Assembly (NCBI RefSeq): GCF_035046485.1
Contig: NC_085137.1
Span: forward strand, 248,719,233-248,783,232
DNA length: 64,000 bases
Reading direction: 5' to 3'
Origin: Aedes albopictus
Taxonomy: Eukaryota > Arthropoda > Insecta > Diptera > Culicidae
Positions 11,122 through 22,510 of this stretch are shown piece by piece. Under the pieces are notes generated by a model, which searched no databases, had not been told where the DNA came from, and saw only the letters and a program-made list of their open reading frames with translations. The stretch's first letter is position 1; each line of letters begins with the position of its first letter. Both the position numbers and the translations under genes were made by a program.

Positions 11122-12348
11122 CTACTGTGACAGATAGTACAAACCATCCGATTTCGTTCCAACAGCAACAACAGCACCACTCTTTAGGATCTGACAATCT
11201 CTCGGGCCAAACACGACAGAGTATCCTTGGTCCGTAATTCGGCTAACAGAGAGGACACTTCCGACCAAACCTGGCACATACATCAACCCTTTGAGATTAA
11301 TTTCCACCGTTTCGCCTTCTGATCCACGTCCAACAATTCTTCCTTGCCCAGTACTTTTGGCCGTTACTGTTCTTCCGTCCGTCAACGAAATCTTCTCTCT
11401 CCATGGTGTTCTATCGGTAAAGTTTCGTAATGAACCAGTCATATGTTGAGTACATCCGGTGTCGATGATCCATTTTCCTTTATTCACCTCGTCACTTCCG
11501 GTAGTTGTCGTAAAGCATACTCCTCTACTACTACCGCTACTTCTGGTATCCAAAAATGGAACAGTTTTTGCTTTCATATCATCTTTCCGCTTCTTCACAT
11601 CGGCATGTTTTTCTTCCAGCGAAGCAGGACAGTTCCTCCACAAATGGCCTTCCAATCCGCAGTGATGGCACGTCCAAACATTACTACTCTGGTTCCTGAA
11701 CTGCACGGTGGACTTCAACACTTTCTCAGAAACATTTTCCCAACTCCGAGTTTCACATTTTCTCCGCCAGTCATCTAACAGCTTCCCCTTTACGTACTCT
11801 AACTTCAGGTCCTCTTCCGGGCGGCCTTCCAGAGCGGTAACGAGTGGATTGTAGGATTCTGGCAAACTCGACAATAAAATCGCTACAACCAAATGCTCTT
11901 TCAACGGCTCTCCCATTCTTGCCATACGATGAACTAACTCTGAAGCTTTCACCAGATGTCCGGACATACTCCCACTTTCGTCGAGCCGCAAGGAACAAAG
12001 TTTCCGCAAAACATGGATTTTATTCGATAAAGATCCACGCTCATGGTACGCTTTGAGCCTGTCCCACATCTCTTTAGCGCTCTCAGCATCCATAATGTGA
12101 CTCAACTGTCCATCCTCAAGTGCCAATCCTATCATTGCCCGAGCCTTTTCATCTTTTCTTGTCCATGCTGATGTGATATCCGCCGACACCGGTTTGGACT
12201 CCTTCACTATCGACCACAAGTCTTCTTTCATCAACATCAGCTCCATCCTAAATCGCCACGTTGCCCAGTTGAAGTCGTTCAACCGATCAAAATTAATTTT
12301 TGCTTCACTCATTTTTCCAATCGCTTTCAATCCGTTGCACAAAAACAC
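11122..12348 (-). CDS. Copia-type Gag with protease, no polymerase
   Basis: The intact 408-codon frame encodes a copia-type Gag (UBN2-like: WRFRMELMLMKEDLW near residue 31, LLSSLPESYNPLV near 160), a CCHC knuckle CHHCGLEGHLWRNC near residue 228, and an aspartic protease motif IIDTGCTQHM near residue 290. It stops at GLYYLSQ, where the GAG-pre-integrase region would lead into integrase. Integrase, RT and RNase H are absent and the 3' LTR follows within 100 bases. The element must rely on a partner's polymerase. It is flanked by identical LTRs and a 5-bp duplication, so it moved recently. Start choice is uncertain: MSEAKINFDRLN, twelve residues in, is the more typical Gag start. Confidence 0.92.
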   Translation of the reverse strand: MFLCNGLKAIGKMSEAKINFDRLNDFNWATWRFRMELMLMKEDLWSIVKESKPVSADITSAWTRKDEKARAMIGLALEDGQLSHIMDAESAKEMWDRLKAYHERGSLSNKIHVLRKLCSLRLDESGSMSGHLVKASELVHRMARMGEPLKEHLVVAILLSSLPESYNPLVTALEGRPEEDLKLEYVKGKLLDDWRRKCETRSWENVSEKVLKSTVQFRNQSSNVWTCHHCGLEGHLWRNCPASLEEKHADVKKRKDDMKAKTVPFLDTRSSGSSRGVCFTTTTGSDEVNKGKWIIDTGCTQHMTGSLRNFTDRTPWREKISLTDGRTVTAKSTGQGRIVGRGSEGETVEINLKGLMYVPGLVGSVLSVSRITDQGYSVVFGPRDCQILKSGAVVAVGTKSDGLYYLSQ

Positions 12349-12723
12349 CTTTTTGAACCACTGTGCTATTTTCAGTTCAATTCAATGGCTATCGCTTCGA
12401 CGTGCACTATCAGTCCATACAGTCCCACACAATCACGTCACCAACAAAAAAAAACAAAAAAAGTCTTCCACTCTACTATTAACTGCACGCTATAGCCGTC
12501 ACTGTTGTCTCTGCATGCCACACATTTGAGTCTCAATTGTCCGTACTTCTTTCCCGCAGTCGATACTCGTCCCGGCACTTTCTTCCAACAACGAACAATG
12601 AACTGTTGCGCCCGCCGGGGAACGGAATTCAATGCATTTAATTCGGATCGTTTTACAAACGCATTACATACACATAAAGTGTCTCTTCGATCAGACACTT
12701 TTCAACGCACTTTCTTCGCGAAA

Positions 12724-12738
12724 TCTGAGCCCATGACC
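12724..12738 (-). promoter_or_regulatory. Primer binding site of copia-type element
   Basis: Immediately after the 5' LTR on the minus strand comes GGTCATGGGCTCAG. It closely resembles the internal initiator-tRNA-Met half-molecule site used by copia (GGTTATGGGCCCAG), with two differences. Confidence 0.65.
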
Positions 12739-12991
12739 TGATGGAATACTCAGCGCAGTAGACACGGTTCCGGACCGTCGCGAGATTCGTGATATGACGA
12801 AGAAAGATCAACACGTATAGCTTCTTCAACTTACATCTATTCGGGGCAACAGATTAGTACGGACTGATTATTTTTTACAAACATAATATACATCGTCAAG
12901 TAAACACACATTAGCAGTTATGCTTCGTCAGCTGTTTTACAACACATACAAACATCTTAAACCAGGGGGCTGACACTACATTTCTCCAACA
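12739..12991 (-). repeat. 5' LTR of copia-type element
   Basis: 253 bp, base-for-base the same as 10774-11026 by eye. It is followed on the outside by AAATT (12992-12996), the duplicated target. Confidence 0.95.
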
Positions 12992-13862
12992 AAATTGATG
13001 CAAAAATTTTGAAAATCGGTGGTTGCCCTCATGGCGAAAAAAATGTTTTGGTATAAAAATCCAAGATGGCGGCCAAAATCAATATGGCCGACCCAATTTT
13101 TTATTATTGTAAATAGTAGCTCTATCTTTCCTCTTTTCAACAACAATTCGTTTTGAGGTGGTTGTTGGAGAAACTTTTGAGTAATAACGGTTTAAATGAG
13201 CCACCATTTGACAAAAATCGAGGGGTCTGCAAAAAATGCTGTGGCTCTAACTAACGGGGGGTCCATCAATTTGAGTAACCAAATGCATTTTTCTTACTTT
13301 TTAGGCGAGGGCTTTCAGAAAATCGGCACTTTAAACATTTTTGAAGACAAGGTGTAAATAGTGGGCCGGTCTCAGCGAGAATTACCCAATGCAACCCATT
13401 TGAGTTGCATAATGTTCATAATGCAACTCAAATGAGTTGCATTATGAACATTATACAACTTTTTTTCATTATACAACTCATTTCAGTTGTATAATGAACC
13501 AGTTTGGAAAAAACTGCCATTATAATAACAAAATGAGTCATATAAAATATAAATTATGATACTGAATTGCATAAACGTACTTTTTCGCATTTTCCTCATA
13601 AGTGGATTTTTTTGGTTTAAAAACCATGTAACCAATAACGGTAAAATAAAGTCTAGGATATGCTGAAAAACTTTGCTGAAGACCGCAAAGTTATCCAACG
13701 CTTGTGAAAGAAGTTATACGCTTGGTAACTTAGTCCAAAAATTGAGATTTTATGCCAAATATGCTCACTGTGCCCAACGTATCTAGTCTCATTCTATCCA
13801 CGGTATTCACGGTATTTTGCTGACGAATTATGAAAATATGAAGAAAAAATAAATAAACTCAC

Positions 13863-16242
13863 CCAAAATCGTCGAAAAGCATGTGGCAGCTTCTAACTTA
13901 CTAGAAAATCCGCCTTCCAGCAATTTCATGGTAATCGGACCTCGACCTTTATTCCACAGGTCCGCAAGCAGAGTGATCAGATTCGTTTCATCAATTTCTC
14001 GCTCTGGCCCTATTGTAGCACTATTTTCCATCAGTTGTACGTTGATGTTTCTAGCATCTGCCTGCTCAAAGATAGCAATATCCTGTTGCAACGGCAAAGG
14101 AAGGATCTCGATGGTCTGCTCTTGGTCTGTCAGGTTGGTGCAGTTCATGGACACATCTACCGGCGACGATTGCGCTGCTGTTGCTGGTGGAGTCGCTGGT
14201 GTTCTGGTCGATTCTTTTAAAGATCTCTTTCTTTTCGCTGGCAGTTCAAGATCTCCAGACCATTCTTGAAGTAGTAGATCTTCAACATCCGCGGTTCGCT
14301 TTCGGGCGTTACGCGTGAACAAAGCTGGCAACACCGAAGATCGCATGCTTCGAACGGGATGTTGAAGAATCGTAACCGCATTGTCGAAGGGATGTCGTAC
14401 CTGATCCAGAGGAACGATATCGAATCGAGGGTTCTGGAAAAAATGTAATTGTTTTCAATCATGAATTCTACATGATGAAACATGGTTTTCCAGTGAAACT
14501 AATAAGGGCTTATACTGAAACAAATGGACCGAAATCAAGTGTTCGGAGTGTTTAGCTGATTTGTGATCTTAGAAAGATTGAAACTGGACGATGTATTTTG
14601 AAATTTGGGAAGCTAAGAGAGTTGATAGGTTCGAAGCTGTTGGGTATCTTACAAAACTTGTGCTGGATTCCTGAATATTTTCTCTTACTAGACTGCCGTG
14701 AATCGCAAGTCAGTCCCATATGTAAAAAGTAGGCATTGAGAAAATGGCCTCTGAAGTTTTCAAATTCGATTTCTATGCGAAACTCTAAAAAATCGCCATA
14801 AATTGAAAACTTCTGCGATCATCATGAAGCTTTCACATATTGTTTCAAACGTGGAAACGTAACAGCGAAAAATATAAAACTGGCTAAAATAGTGTTAAGT
14901 TTTGTACTGGAGGGTGCACAAGTTCGTAATGGGACTGACTTGCGATTATATTTCATTATGGGACAATCTGACTTGGTGTTGTTTTTCAATTTTACTGAAC
15001 AAACTATATATTTTTTTGCACGTAGCTGAAAGATCATCCGAAGAAAGCTCGAAAACGCCATTAACTCATTTTTGCCCAAAATGCATATGGGACTGACTTG
15101 CGATTCACGGCAGTAGACCTACTTCAAAAACAAAAAATAAGTAAACTTCGTTCTAGTAAATGAGTTGACACACAAGTTTAACATGGTATGGGAATTCAAT
15201 TTTGGCAGGCAGTTACGCGCACATATTTTGGAAAATTGTGGAAATACGCGTAATTGTCTGTCGAAACTACCTGAAACACCTTAGAGAATGAAAACACATA
15301 CCTATTTAAAGGTAGGCAAGCTTCTCCAATCCAACACTTACCTTGCATCGCTGGGTCGAGGAAGAATTTTCTATAGAACGTTTCATTCCCTCGGAATCCA
15401 ATTTGGTTTTCTGATCAACAATTGTGCGTCGGCGCTGAGATTTCTTGTTCTTTGTCGAGGACAGGGTTGTTGCAATTCCGGAATCTTCTGGGGCGATAAT
15501 CGCAAATGGTTGAGAGTTTGATCTATATATTCAAGAAAAAAGGCACAAATAGGTAAATTTGTTTCTACAAATGATAACACTTCCTACTTCTTCGGTGTGA
15601 TTGGCTCTGGAACATCATTTGAAATTCTTGAAATTTCCGAAGTTTTCTCATGATGTTCCGTATCTGGGTGTGTAAACGAATTGGTCAGCGTAGTCATGTC
15701 AACCTCCTGTAATTGTGCAGCGCTGGTGCTTGCAATGGGCATATCTCTGAAAAAGTTTCATTGAGTATTGCTAGGAAATTATTAGGCAACATTATTTTCC
15801 CTACATCATGGCCATTGAAGTACTGCCCATGTGGGATTCGTCGATCGTCGCTTCACGAATGGTTCGATCAATTACTCGTGGGAGATCTTCCAATCCCGAT
15901 CCAGTGGTGTCCTGCTCGATACCCGAGTCATTATGGGTATCTTTCGAAGCTGATTCATTCGGAGACGATCCGAGAAATTCGCCGAGCTCTTGAAGTTTCA
16001 TCTCTCCAAATCCATTGTCTTGGTCTTGTAAGGTAGATTCAATGACCGATAATCCTTCTGGTAACGATTCCCGCATGGTGATATCACCAATATGGACAAC
16101 CTTGGCACTCTGATCGTCGGTGAGTAGTTGCGCTATGATTTCTTCAGGGGCGAGTGCGGGATCTGGCAGACATTCTTCGTAGCGATCGTCCAGGGATGAA
16201 GTGCGCGTTCCCTTTTTGTTGTATGCACTTTTGCTAGTCAAG
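13863..16242 (-). CDS. Kleisin (Rad21/Rec8 family), exons 4-7
   Basis: Continuation of the gene starting at 30326. Exons on the minus strand are 16242-15805, 15746-15588, 15522-15342 and 14433-13863. Every junction is GT/AG and the frame stays open across all joins. Exon 4 carries ITMRESLPEG and NGFGEMKL, matching the RAD21 block EITMRE...FGDFGM. Exon 6 carries RRRTIVDQKTKLDSEGMKR, matching the RAD21 segment KRKLIVDSVKELDSKTIR. Exon 7 ends in ITMKLLEGGFSSKLEAATCF, the start of the C-terminal winged helix that binds the Smc1 head. The donor GTGAGT at 13862 implies one more exon of about 30-40 codons, not located. Intron 6 holds MITE family A copy 2. Kleisins close the cohesin ring. The short length (about 553 residues so far) and divergent ends favour a meiotic C(2)M/Rec8-type protein over mitotic Rad21. 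Confidence 0.82.
14693..15113. mobile_element. MITE family A, copy 2 (421 bp)
   Basis: CTGCCGTGAATCGCAAGT ends with TAGA on both sides (14689-14692 and 15114-15117). It lies wholly inside kleisin intron 6. The core is closely similar to copies 1 and 3. Confidence 0.9.
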
Positions 16243-16335
16243 CTAAGGGACAAAATTGTAAACCTTATAAAGATGCTAAAGTGGAGGCGATATGCGTAGA
16301 CTTTATACGTGATTAAATGAAAGGACAAGGATTTT

Positions 16336-19109
16336 CTTCAAGTTTGCAATGAGATGCATACCCGTACATATTAATCCACCAGAGACTAATTGTGCCGATA
16401 TTCTGGCAAAACACATCACAGACTACTCGCTGAACTATACTTCGTCTTTTTTCATTGGTGATTTCAACACTGATCCTCGGAAACCGACACGTAGAGCAAT
16501 GGCCTTTAATGATGTCTTGTGCAATATGTCATTTGCAGTCGTAAATTCGGAGCCAACGTTCTTTTTTAACAATGGTTGTTCATTATTAGACCTCCTGATT
16601 TCAAACTCTCCTACTCTAGTATTGCGTTTCAATCAAGTATCCATGCCAGGAATTTCGAATCATGACCTTATTTTTGCCTCACTGGATTTTGACCGAGAAT
16701 ATCATGAGGATGGTTACTGGTTCAGAGACTACTACAACTTTGACAGCGACATGCTTCGAACTCATTTTCTATCACCCGACTGGGACGATTTTTTACAAAT
16801 TAATGATCCCGATGTTTTACTACATGTACTTAATTCCCGATTAGTTGATCTTCACGACCGGTTCTTCCCGTTAAAGTTTAGGAAATCTAGGAAAAATCCA
16901 TGGTTTAGTGGACATATTGAAAAGGCCATGATAGAAAGAGACCTAGCTTATCGAAATTGGAAGCGAACTAAATGTAGTCAGCACAAAGCTCAATACCATC
17001 GCTTGAGGAATCGTGTCAATTTTCTAGTATCGAAAGCTAAATGTGAATATGATAGGAATAAAATCAACCTTAATCTACCGTCGAAGCAGCTATGGAACAA
17101 CGTAAGAAGTTTGGGTGTGTCTGATAAACAAGCAGCGTCTGAGATTAGTGTGCATTCGCCGGAAGCTATTAACAATTATTTCTGTTCAAATTTTTCGCTT
17201 GATGAAGATGATGGACTGTGCGTTCGTGGGGTTTCACCTGGTTTCGAATTCAGAGCAGTACATGGTTACGAAATAATCAATGCCATTTTTTCAATTAAAT
17301 CAAATGCCATTGGCTTACACACTTAATTTTGATTACCGAGTTCGGTAATTTTTTGACGAGATTAAAACTGCTGAGCACCGAACTCGTTCAGCAAAAATGC
17401 ATTGTTTACCTTTTCCATACGATTTTGACAGTTGTTTTACTGAGCCTCAGTAAAATCGATTACCGAAACTACCGAGATCGTACTGCTGTTATAATCTCGT
17501 CAAAAAAGTACCGAACAGGCAATTCAGAAATAAGTGTGTAGACAATATTCCATTAAGATTTCTCAAAATTATCATACCATATGCTATTCCATTTTATGAA
17601 CACTTTTTCAACAGAATTATCAGCACAGAAAAATTTCCTGCTGATTGGAAATGTGCTAAAATCGTTCCGTTGCCAAAGAAGCCTGGTAGTGATGCTATTA
17701 CGAATCTAAGGCCTATAAGTTTGCTCAGTTCTACATCTAAAGTTTTTGAAAGTTTGATAAGAGATCAGATATCCGAATTCATTGACAGGATGAATTTTCT
17801 TAGCCCTTTCCAATCAGGGTTCAGAAAGCGTCATAGTACTGATTCTGCACTTATGAGAGTTCACGATGATGTTGCTCGTACTGTGGATGGAAATGGAGTT
17901 GCGCTTTTACTTTTGATTGACTTTGCTAAAGCCTTCGATAGTGTTGTCCACAGGAAACTTGTTAACAAACTTAGCTCGATCTTTCGATTCAGTAGTTCAG
18001 CTGCAAACCTTATTAAGAATTATCTGTGTAATAGATCTCAGGCGGTTTTTGCCAACGGTATAATGTCCTCGTTCCAGCCTATCAGGTCCGGCGTTCCCCA
18101 AGGATCTGTTCTTGGCCCGCTTCTTTTTTCGCTTTTCATTAATGATCTCCCCGCTGTCCTTGATTTCTGCTCGGTTCATCTATTCGCGGATGACGTACAA
18201 GTTTATCTTTGTTCAAACGGAGAAATTGATATTCGCAGTATGGCCAACAAAATAAACCACGATTTGAAAAAAATCACGCAGTGGTCTCGGAAAAATTCAC
18301 TCCCAGTAAATCCACAAAAAACGAAGGCAATGCTTTTAAGTAGACTTAGAAGTCCTCCAAATATTCCTGCTTTGCTATTTGATGGAGTTCAGGTTCAATT
18401 TGTAGATCGTATGGTGAATTTGGGAGTCGTCTTCAAAAGTAATCTAGAATGGGATGGACATATCAACTCTCAATGTTCGAAGATTTACTATTCTCTCAAG
18501 CGGTTGAACATTACAACGAGGCACTTGGATATAGAAACCAAGAAGCGCCTTTTCAAGACCTTATTGATGCCTCATTTTACGTATGGAGACTTTATTTACA
18601 CGAATGCAACAATTGGTTCTCTAGACAGATTACGGGTAGCTCTGAATGCTTGCGTCAGATATGTTTACAATCTCTCCCGATTTTCCCACGTTTCTCATCT
18701 ACAGGCTTCCCTCTTAGGTTGTCCTTTTATCAAGTTTTACAAGTTCAGGTCCTGTATGACTCTTTTCAAAATCATTAAAACAAAAACTCCGGATTTCCTC
18801 TTTTCTAAACTGACACCATTTAGAGGTACACGTACGCGAAATTTCCGGATTCCTAACCATAGTTCTTCGTATTATAGCCAGTCATTCTTTGTAAGAGGTG
18901 TTGTGAGCTTTAATAGCCTTCCAAATAATATAAAATCAATTGAGGTAACCACACAATTTCGAGATGAGCTTAGATCATATTTACAATAGTATTTTTTTGT
19001 TGATATCAGTAAAAGAGAACGGTAGTTATTAAGAATTTTTCAAGAATTATCTATTATACCCACAATGTAACAATGAAAAAGGCAGAGCCTTAAGTTACAA
19101 GAATTGAAT

Positions 19110-19141
<32 letters not shown>

Positions 19142-19142
19142 A
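16336..19142 (+). pseudogene. CR1/Jockey-like non-LTR retrotransposon, 5' truncated
   Basis: Sits in kleisin intron 3 in antisense orientation. The first open part (16349-17315) covers the C-terminal half of an APE-type endonuclease (FFIGDFNTD, then SNHDLIFASLDF with the SNHD catalytic motif). The second part (17541-18989) is reverse transcriptase: RPISLLSSTSKVFESLI, LLLIDFAKAFDSVVH, SGVPQGSVLGPLLFSLFIND and the catalytic LFADDVQVYL, followed by the C-terminal domain. A 221-bp MITE interrupts the frame between the two. The 3' end is a poly-A tract at 19122-19142 after AATAAATAAATAAA. ORF1 and the 5' endonuclease are missing. Clade is judged from motif wording only; the RT frame is otherwise open, so the insertion is fairly young. 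Confidence 0.88.
17318..17538. mobile_element. 221-bp MITE inside the non-LTR element, TA duplication
   Basis: Ends CACACTTAATTTTGA and its inverted partner, flanked by TA (17316-17317 and 17539-17540). Removing it and one TA restores the reading frame from ATTGGC into GACAATATT. It therefore inserted after the retrotransposon. The TA target fits Tc1/mariner-type mobilisation. Confidence 0.88.
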
Positions 19143-19238
19143 GAATCTTTTGTTGCCCGTTGTAAAGATCTATAGATTCCGACGCAAATAAATGATTAGG
19201 CTCATTTTCAGCGTAGGTGCTTCATAAATTTCGCTCTC

Positions 19239-19822
19239 AGTATCATACGGGCGTATCTACAATGATCGATTTCTCTTCATCGTTTTGCTCCTTGGTTAAT
19301 AACTTGGCCGGCAAATCATGTTGTTTTAGATGCTAGTCCTAGTCTTCCTTCACCGAAATACATCGATAGATCATCCAACTATTGGCCGTTTTTCCCGGAA
19401 TAATCTACACGGAGAAACAAAAATACCCAAAAGTGAGTTCAATCCACCCAACTTCGAGGTTGCGTGCGGGAAGCCAATTTTGAGTTGATGGAGTTGATGT
19501 TGAGGTAGGTAGTTTGCATTTAGGCGTATTCGGCCAAAGTACCTAGAGTCGAAGTTTTTTTTACTCAACCGACAGTTAAATTTACTCAACTTTCGGTTCT
19601 ATGTCACTTACTCAATTTTGGCTTCCCGCATCGAACTCTCAAAGTTGGGTTGTTTTGCTATTCACTCTTTGACAACAACAAAGAGAGCGAATGAAAGAGG
19701 ATGCAAAAAAGAACTCAAAAGTGAGTTTAAAAATACTCAAATTTGGGTTTTCTTGTTTTTCAGTGTAAAGAGAAAATCGATGAAGAGAAATCGATCATTG
19801 TAGATACGCCTGTATGATACTA
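19239..19822. mobile_element. Nested MITE pair with inverted ends
   Basis: AGTATCATACGGGCGTATCT at the left matches the inverted right end near 19803-19822, and the paired arms run about 45 bases. Inside, 19410-19766 has its own ends (CACGGAGAAACAAAAATAC and the inverse) flanked by TA. Frames inside are not genes. Confidence 0.7.
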
Positions 19823-19867
19823 AACGCGAGAAATGTTTGTTTACAATGCAAAACTATCACTTTAAGT

Positions 19868-20016
19868 CCTAGGCTAGTTTATCTCGGGACCCACGTTTTA
19901 CTTCCCTTCCGAAGGAAGAACTCACATTTTGGCGAGTTTGTCGGGAGTGGGATTCGATCCCAGGTCCTCGGCGTGATAGTCAAGTGTTCTAACCATCACA
20001 CCAGGTCCGCTCCACC
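19868..20016 (-). mobile_element. tRNA-derived SINE (Feilai-like)
   Basis: The minus strand from 20016 has an A-box-like ACCTGGTGTGATGGTTAG and a B box GGGATCGAATCCC, followed by a non-tRNA body. This is the layout of mosquito tRNA-derived SINEs. Family name is from general resemblance only. Confidence 0.62.
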
Positions 20017-20741
20017 CTACACAAGAATCTTTTAGTTGATGTACTGTTTAACTACATATACCAATAGACTCAGTGCTGCGAAAGATCATTAGATTACAGG
20101 TAACTAAACTTTGGTGGATAACAAAATTTATTCCCAGAATAATTAGGGGCCTTTCCGTTTAAATTCTGAGCAATGCACAAATTGTGTGGAACTCAGGAAC
20201 GCCAAACGGCTATTGACCAATCCAAATTCCTGTGTGGTAGTGGTTTGTGTTCAGATTTCCCGTGTTAAGGGCGGACGGGACGGTCGGGGAAATATCCGCC
20301 ATTGCTCTGTTGCTACTAAGATGGTAATCTCAGATTCTACTTCATATTTTGCAACAAAAATCTATCACGGTGTATGCTCACTTGCAGTGCATATGCTGAT
20401 CGTTTTTCAGTATCTTCAGTGCGATAGAACTCGAGATTACCATCTTCAAAATCGCGAGGCAAATTGTAAGAAAGAGAGGCAAGATAGGTAAAATAACACG
20501 GCGTCCCGTTTCACCTTAATCTATCTGTAAGAACTTTGTAAACATCTTTTGTTCTCACGTATATGGATAGGCTTGCAGTAGGTTTCGTGGGACTTTTTTT
20601 GGACAACTCAATTGTCTGCGAAAAATTTAATTGTCAAATAAAAATGTCTCCAGTAACTTTTGGTGAATTCCCAGAAAGAACTCCCGGACGATTTCTTTTT
20701 GAAAGGTTACTAGCCGGTCGCTGAAAAATGCTGAAACCTGA
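20017..20741. other. Intronic DNA with a weak inverted repeat
   Basis: GATGGTAATCTCAG near 20320 pairs imperfectly with CGAGATTACCATC near 20430, suggesting an old hairpin element. No gene is seen. Confidence 0.4.
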
Positions 20742-21082
20742 GGGTACGGCCAGAGTGGACGCGTCCCATACGATTTGACAGCTCCTTATTATTGATTGTT
20801 ATTCCTTTGCGTGTAGGCTGACCATCCGTCCCGTATTTAACGGGACAACAAAATTTTCAAACACTCATCACTGGAGCAAAGTTAAAGTTTTTGACTCAAT
20901 TTTTCGTTCTTTCCAGCTGAAATAGCATTATTAACAACATGTAGTTCTGTTTTTGGACGTTGGTTTCCTTTTTGTTGAGTTTGCAAAATGTGTCCCGTAT
21001 TTAAACGGGACAAATCTGGTCAGCCTATTTGCGTGCAAATTTCCGCATCGCGCCGCGTGGCGCGTCCACTCTGGCCGGCACC
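20742..21082. mobile_element. MITE with GGCCAGAGTGGACGCG ends, TGA duplication
   Basis: GGGTACGGCCAGAGTGGACG at the left and its inverse at the right, flanked by TGA (20739-20741 and 21083-21085). A second element is nested at 20814-21027. Confidence 0.78.
20814..21027. mobile_element. hAT-type MITE, 8-bp duplication TTTGCGTG
   Basis: The 214-bp element begins TAGGCTGACCA and ends TGGTCAGCCTA, flanked by a perfect TTTGCGTG on both sides (20806-20813 and 21028-21035). An 8-bp duplication is diagnostic of the hAT superfamily. Subterminal CCCGTATTTAAACGGGAC-like palindromes sit inside both ends. Confidence 0.88.
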
Positions 21083-21553
21083 TGAAACTAGGACATAATC
21101 TTTCTGAAGCAGTTTACCAGACGTGCACGGATGGGGTGGCATCCAAGAAGACACGGTTGCAAACTGACCCGGAAGATTACAGTAGAAATGTGAAATTGGT
21201 TTTATAGTAAGTCTAGTGGTCTATTAGGTCCTTGTTAATTTGTCAAGTTTCGCTTATATCCGCATATGATTAACAGCAGATCATCACTGGAGCCATAGAT
21301 GGAATCGGTGAGTTCATTCCATATTAAAACAACTATTTGATGACTTATAAAACTTCACCATTTGCGTGTTCAACCAACAAATGTTAAATGGTTCGTAAGT
21401 CAAGTGTCGGTACAAGCTTCCAAATCACCTTTTGTTATTAAACATTTTGTTTTCATTTATGTCATGACAAAACAATTTGAATGATTTGTCATCTTCGGTG
21501 TCGGCATGTGTAATGTTTGTGAATACGAGTTTATAACATAAAAAAATACAGTA

Positions 21554-22508
21554 CACTCATTGCACAATTATGGGTCACTCAAGGAACAATCATTTTATAA
21601 TATGAATCGTTTTACATACAAAAATAACACTTTCATTATTTTTATTTTATATTCTCTTCATTGAAACTCTTTTTTATTGTTTTATATAACAATTTGCTTG
21701 TAGAATTCACTTCAGACGGTGAAAATTACTAAAATGTTGGTGAATAATGAAAACCACAATAATGAATCAAAATTGGCTGTGTAACAATTATGGGTCAATT
21801 TGTTGCCTATTATGGGTCACTCAAGAGGAATCGGCTCAACAATAATGTTTTGTCTATTTTTTCAATGAATGATCACTTATTCTCGATAGGTCAACTATAG
21901 TAGAATTTAAAACTGGTCTCAAACCTTTTAACGAAGTGTGTTTTCACGATTTGGAATCAATTTTTCAAAATTGGGACAAAATCTTCAACACAACCACCGA
22001 TAAACGCCTAAAAGTATGCAATGCCCATGTACGCAGAACTGTCAATATTATGCTGCACAAAAAGTGACCCATAATTGTGTGATTTTCGGTGTTCCTTGGC
22101 ACAATATATGAGTCATTTAAATTTTGCCAGAAATAAGCTTTAATTAGCTGCAATCACATGAATTTCTACATTTAGAACGTTAATTATACCTTGGATCTGG
22201 TGACGATACCATTTTGCACTTGAAAATCACTGAAGCTCGCTTTTACAGAGCTTACGAAAGCAGCGCACGCACTTTACGATATTCACAATCGAAGCGTTAC
22301 TTTGACATACGGTTTTGCGCCGACCAAAAAAATATTGAAAATATGTATGTTTTGATGTATAAGCCCGTGTGCGATACGTATAATGACACAAAACAAATCA
22401 ACTTATGAACGAAAAATGATAATGGCTAACTTGTAATTAATTAGTATTTATCTATTAAAGTGAAAAGTGACTAATAATTGTGTGTGACCCATAATTGTGC
22501 AATGAGTG
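21554..22508. mobile_element. 955-bp TIR element, TA duplication
   Basis: CACTCATTGCACAATTATGG at the left and its inverse at the right, with TA at both borders. Extra copies of TTATGGGTCA occur inside both ends (near 21790, 21810 and 22070), likely transposase sites. No transposase frame is seen. Confidence 0.82.
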
Positions 22509-22510
22509 TA

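Larger units (their letters stand above)
9892..13387. mobile_element. Fold-back DNA element with AAT duplication, itself interrupted
   Basis: The element starts GGGTAATTCTCGCTGAGACC and ends in its reverse complement, with AAT on each side (9889-9891 and 13388-13390). The empty site CATAATGCAACCC survives at about 5150. Without the copia-type insertion it is about 1.27 kb. Its two halves are inverted repeats over nearly 490 bases each, including a block near 10320-10380 that pairs with 10675-10740, around a loop of roughly 290 bases. No transposase is encoded. The 3-bp TSD suggests PIF/Harbinger or a similar group, but AAT is not the usual TWA target. Confidence 0.8.
9733..13574. mobile_element. 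Outer composite element, copy 2, split by nested insertions
   Basis: The segments 9733-9891 and 13388-13574 together are the reverse complement of parts of the composite block at 4969-5767. The intact arrangement in that copy shows that 9892-13387 is a later insertion. It is the outermost of three nested layers. Confidence 0.75.

Noticed and set aside
13828..13862. Kleisin reading on to the stop at 13828
   Set aside because: The frame past the GTGAGT donor reads FIYFFFIFS, unlike any kleisin tail; splicing is the better account.
19940..20016. Minus-strand tRNA gene
   Set aside because: A and B boxes are present but the sequence continues into a SINE body and the anticodon stem is poor.
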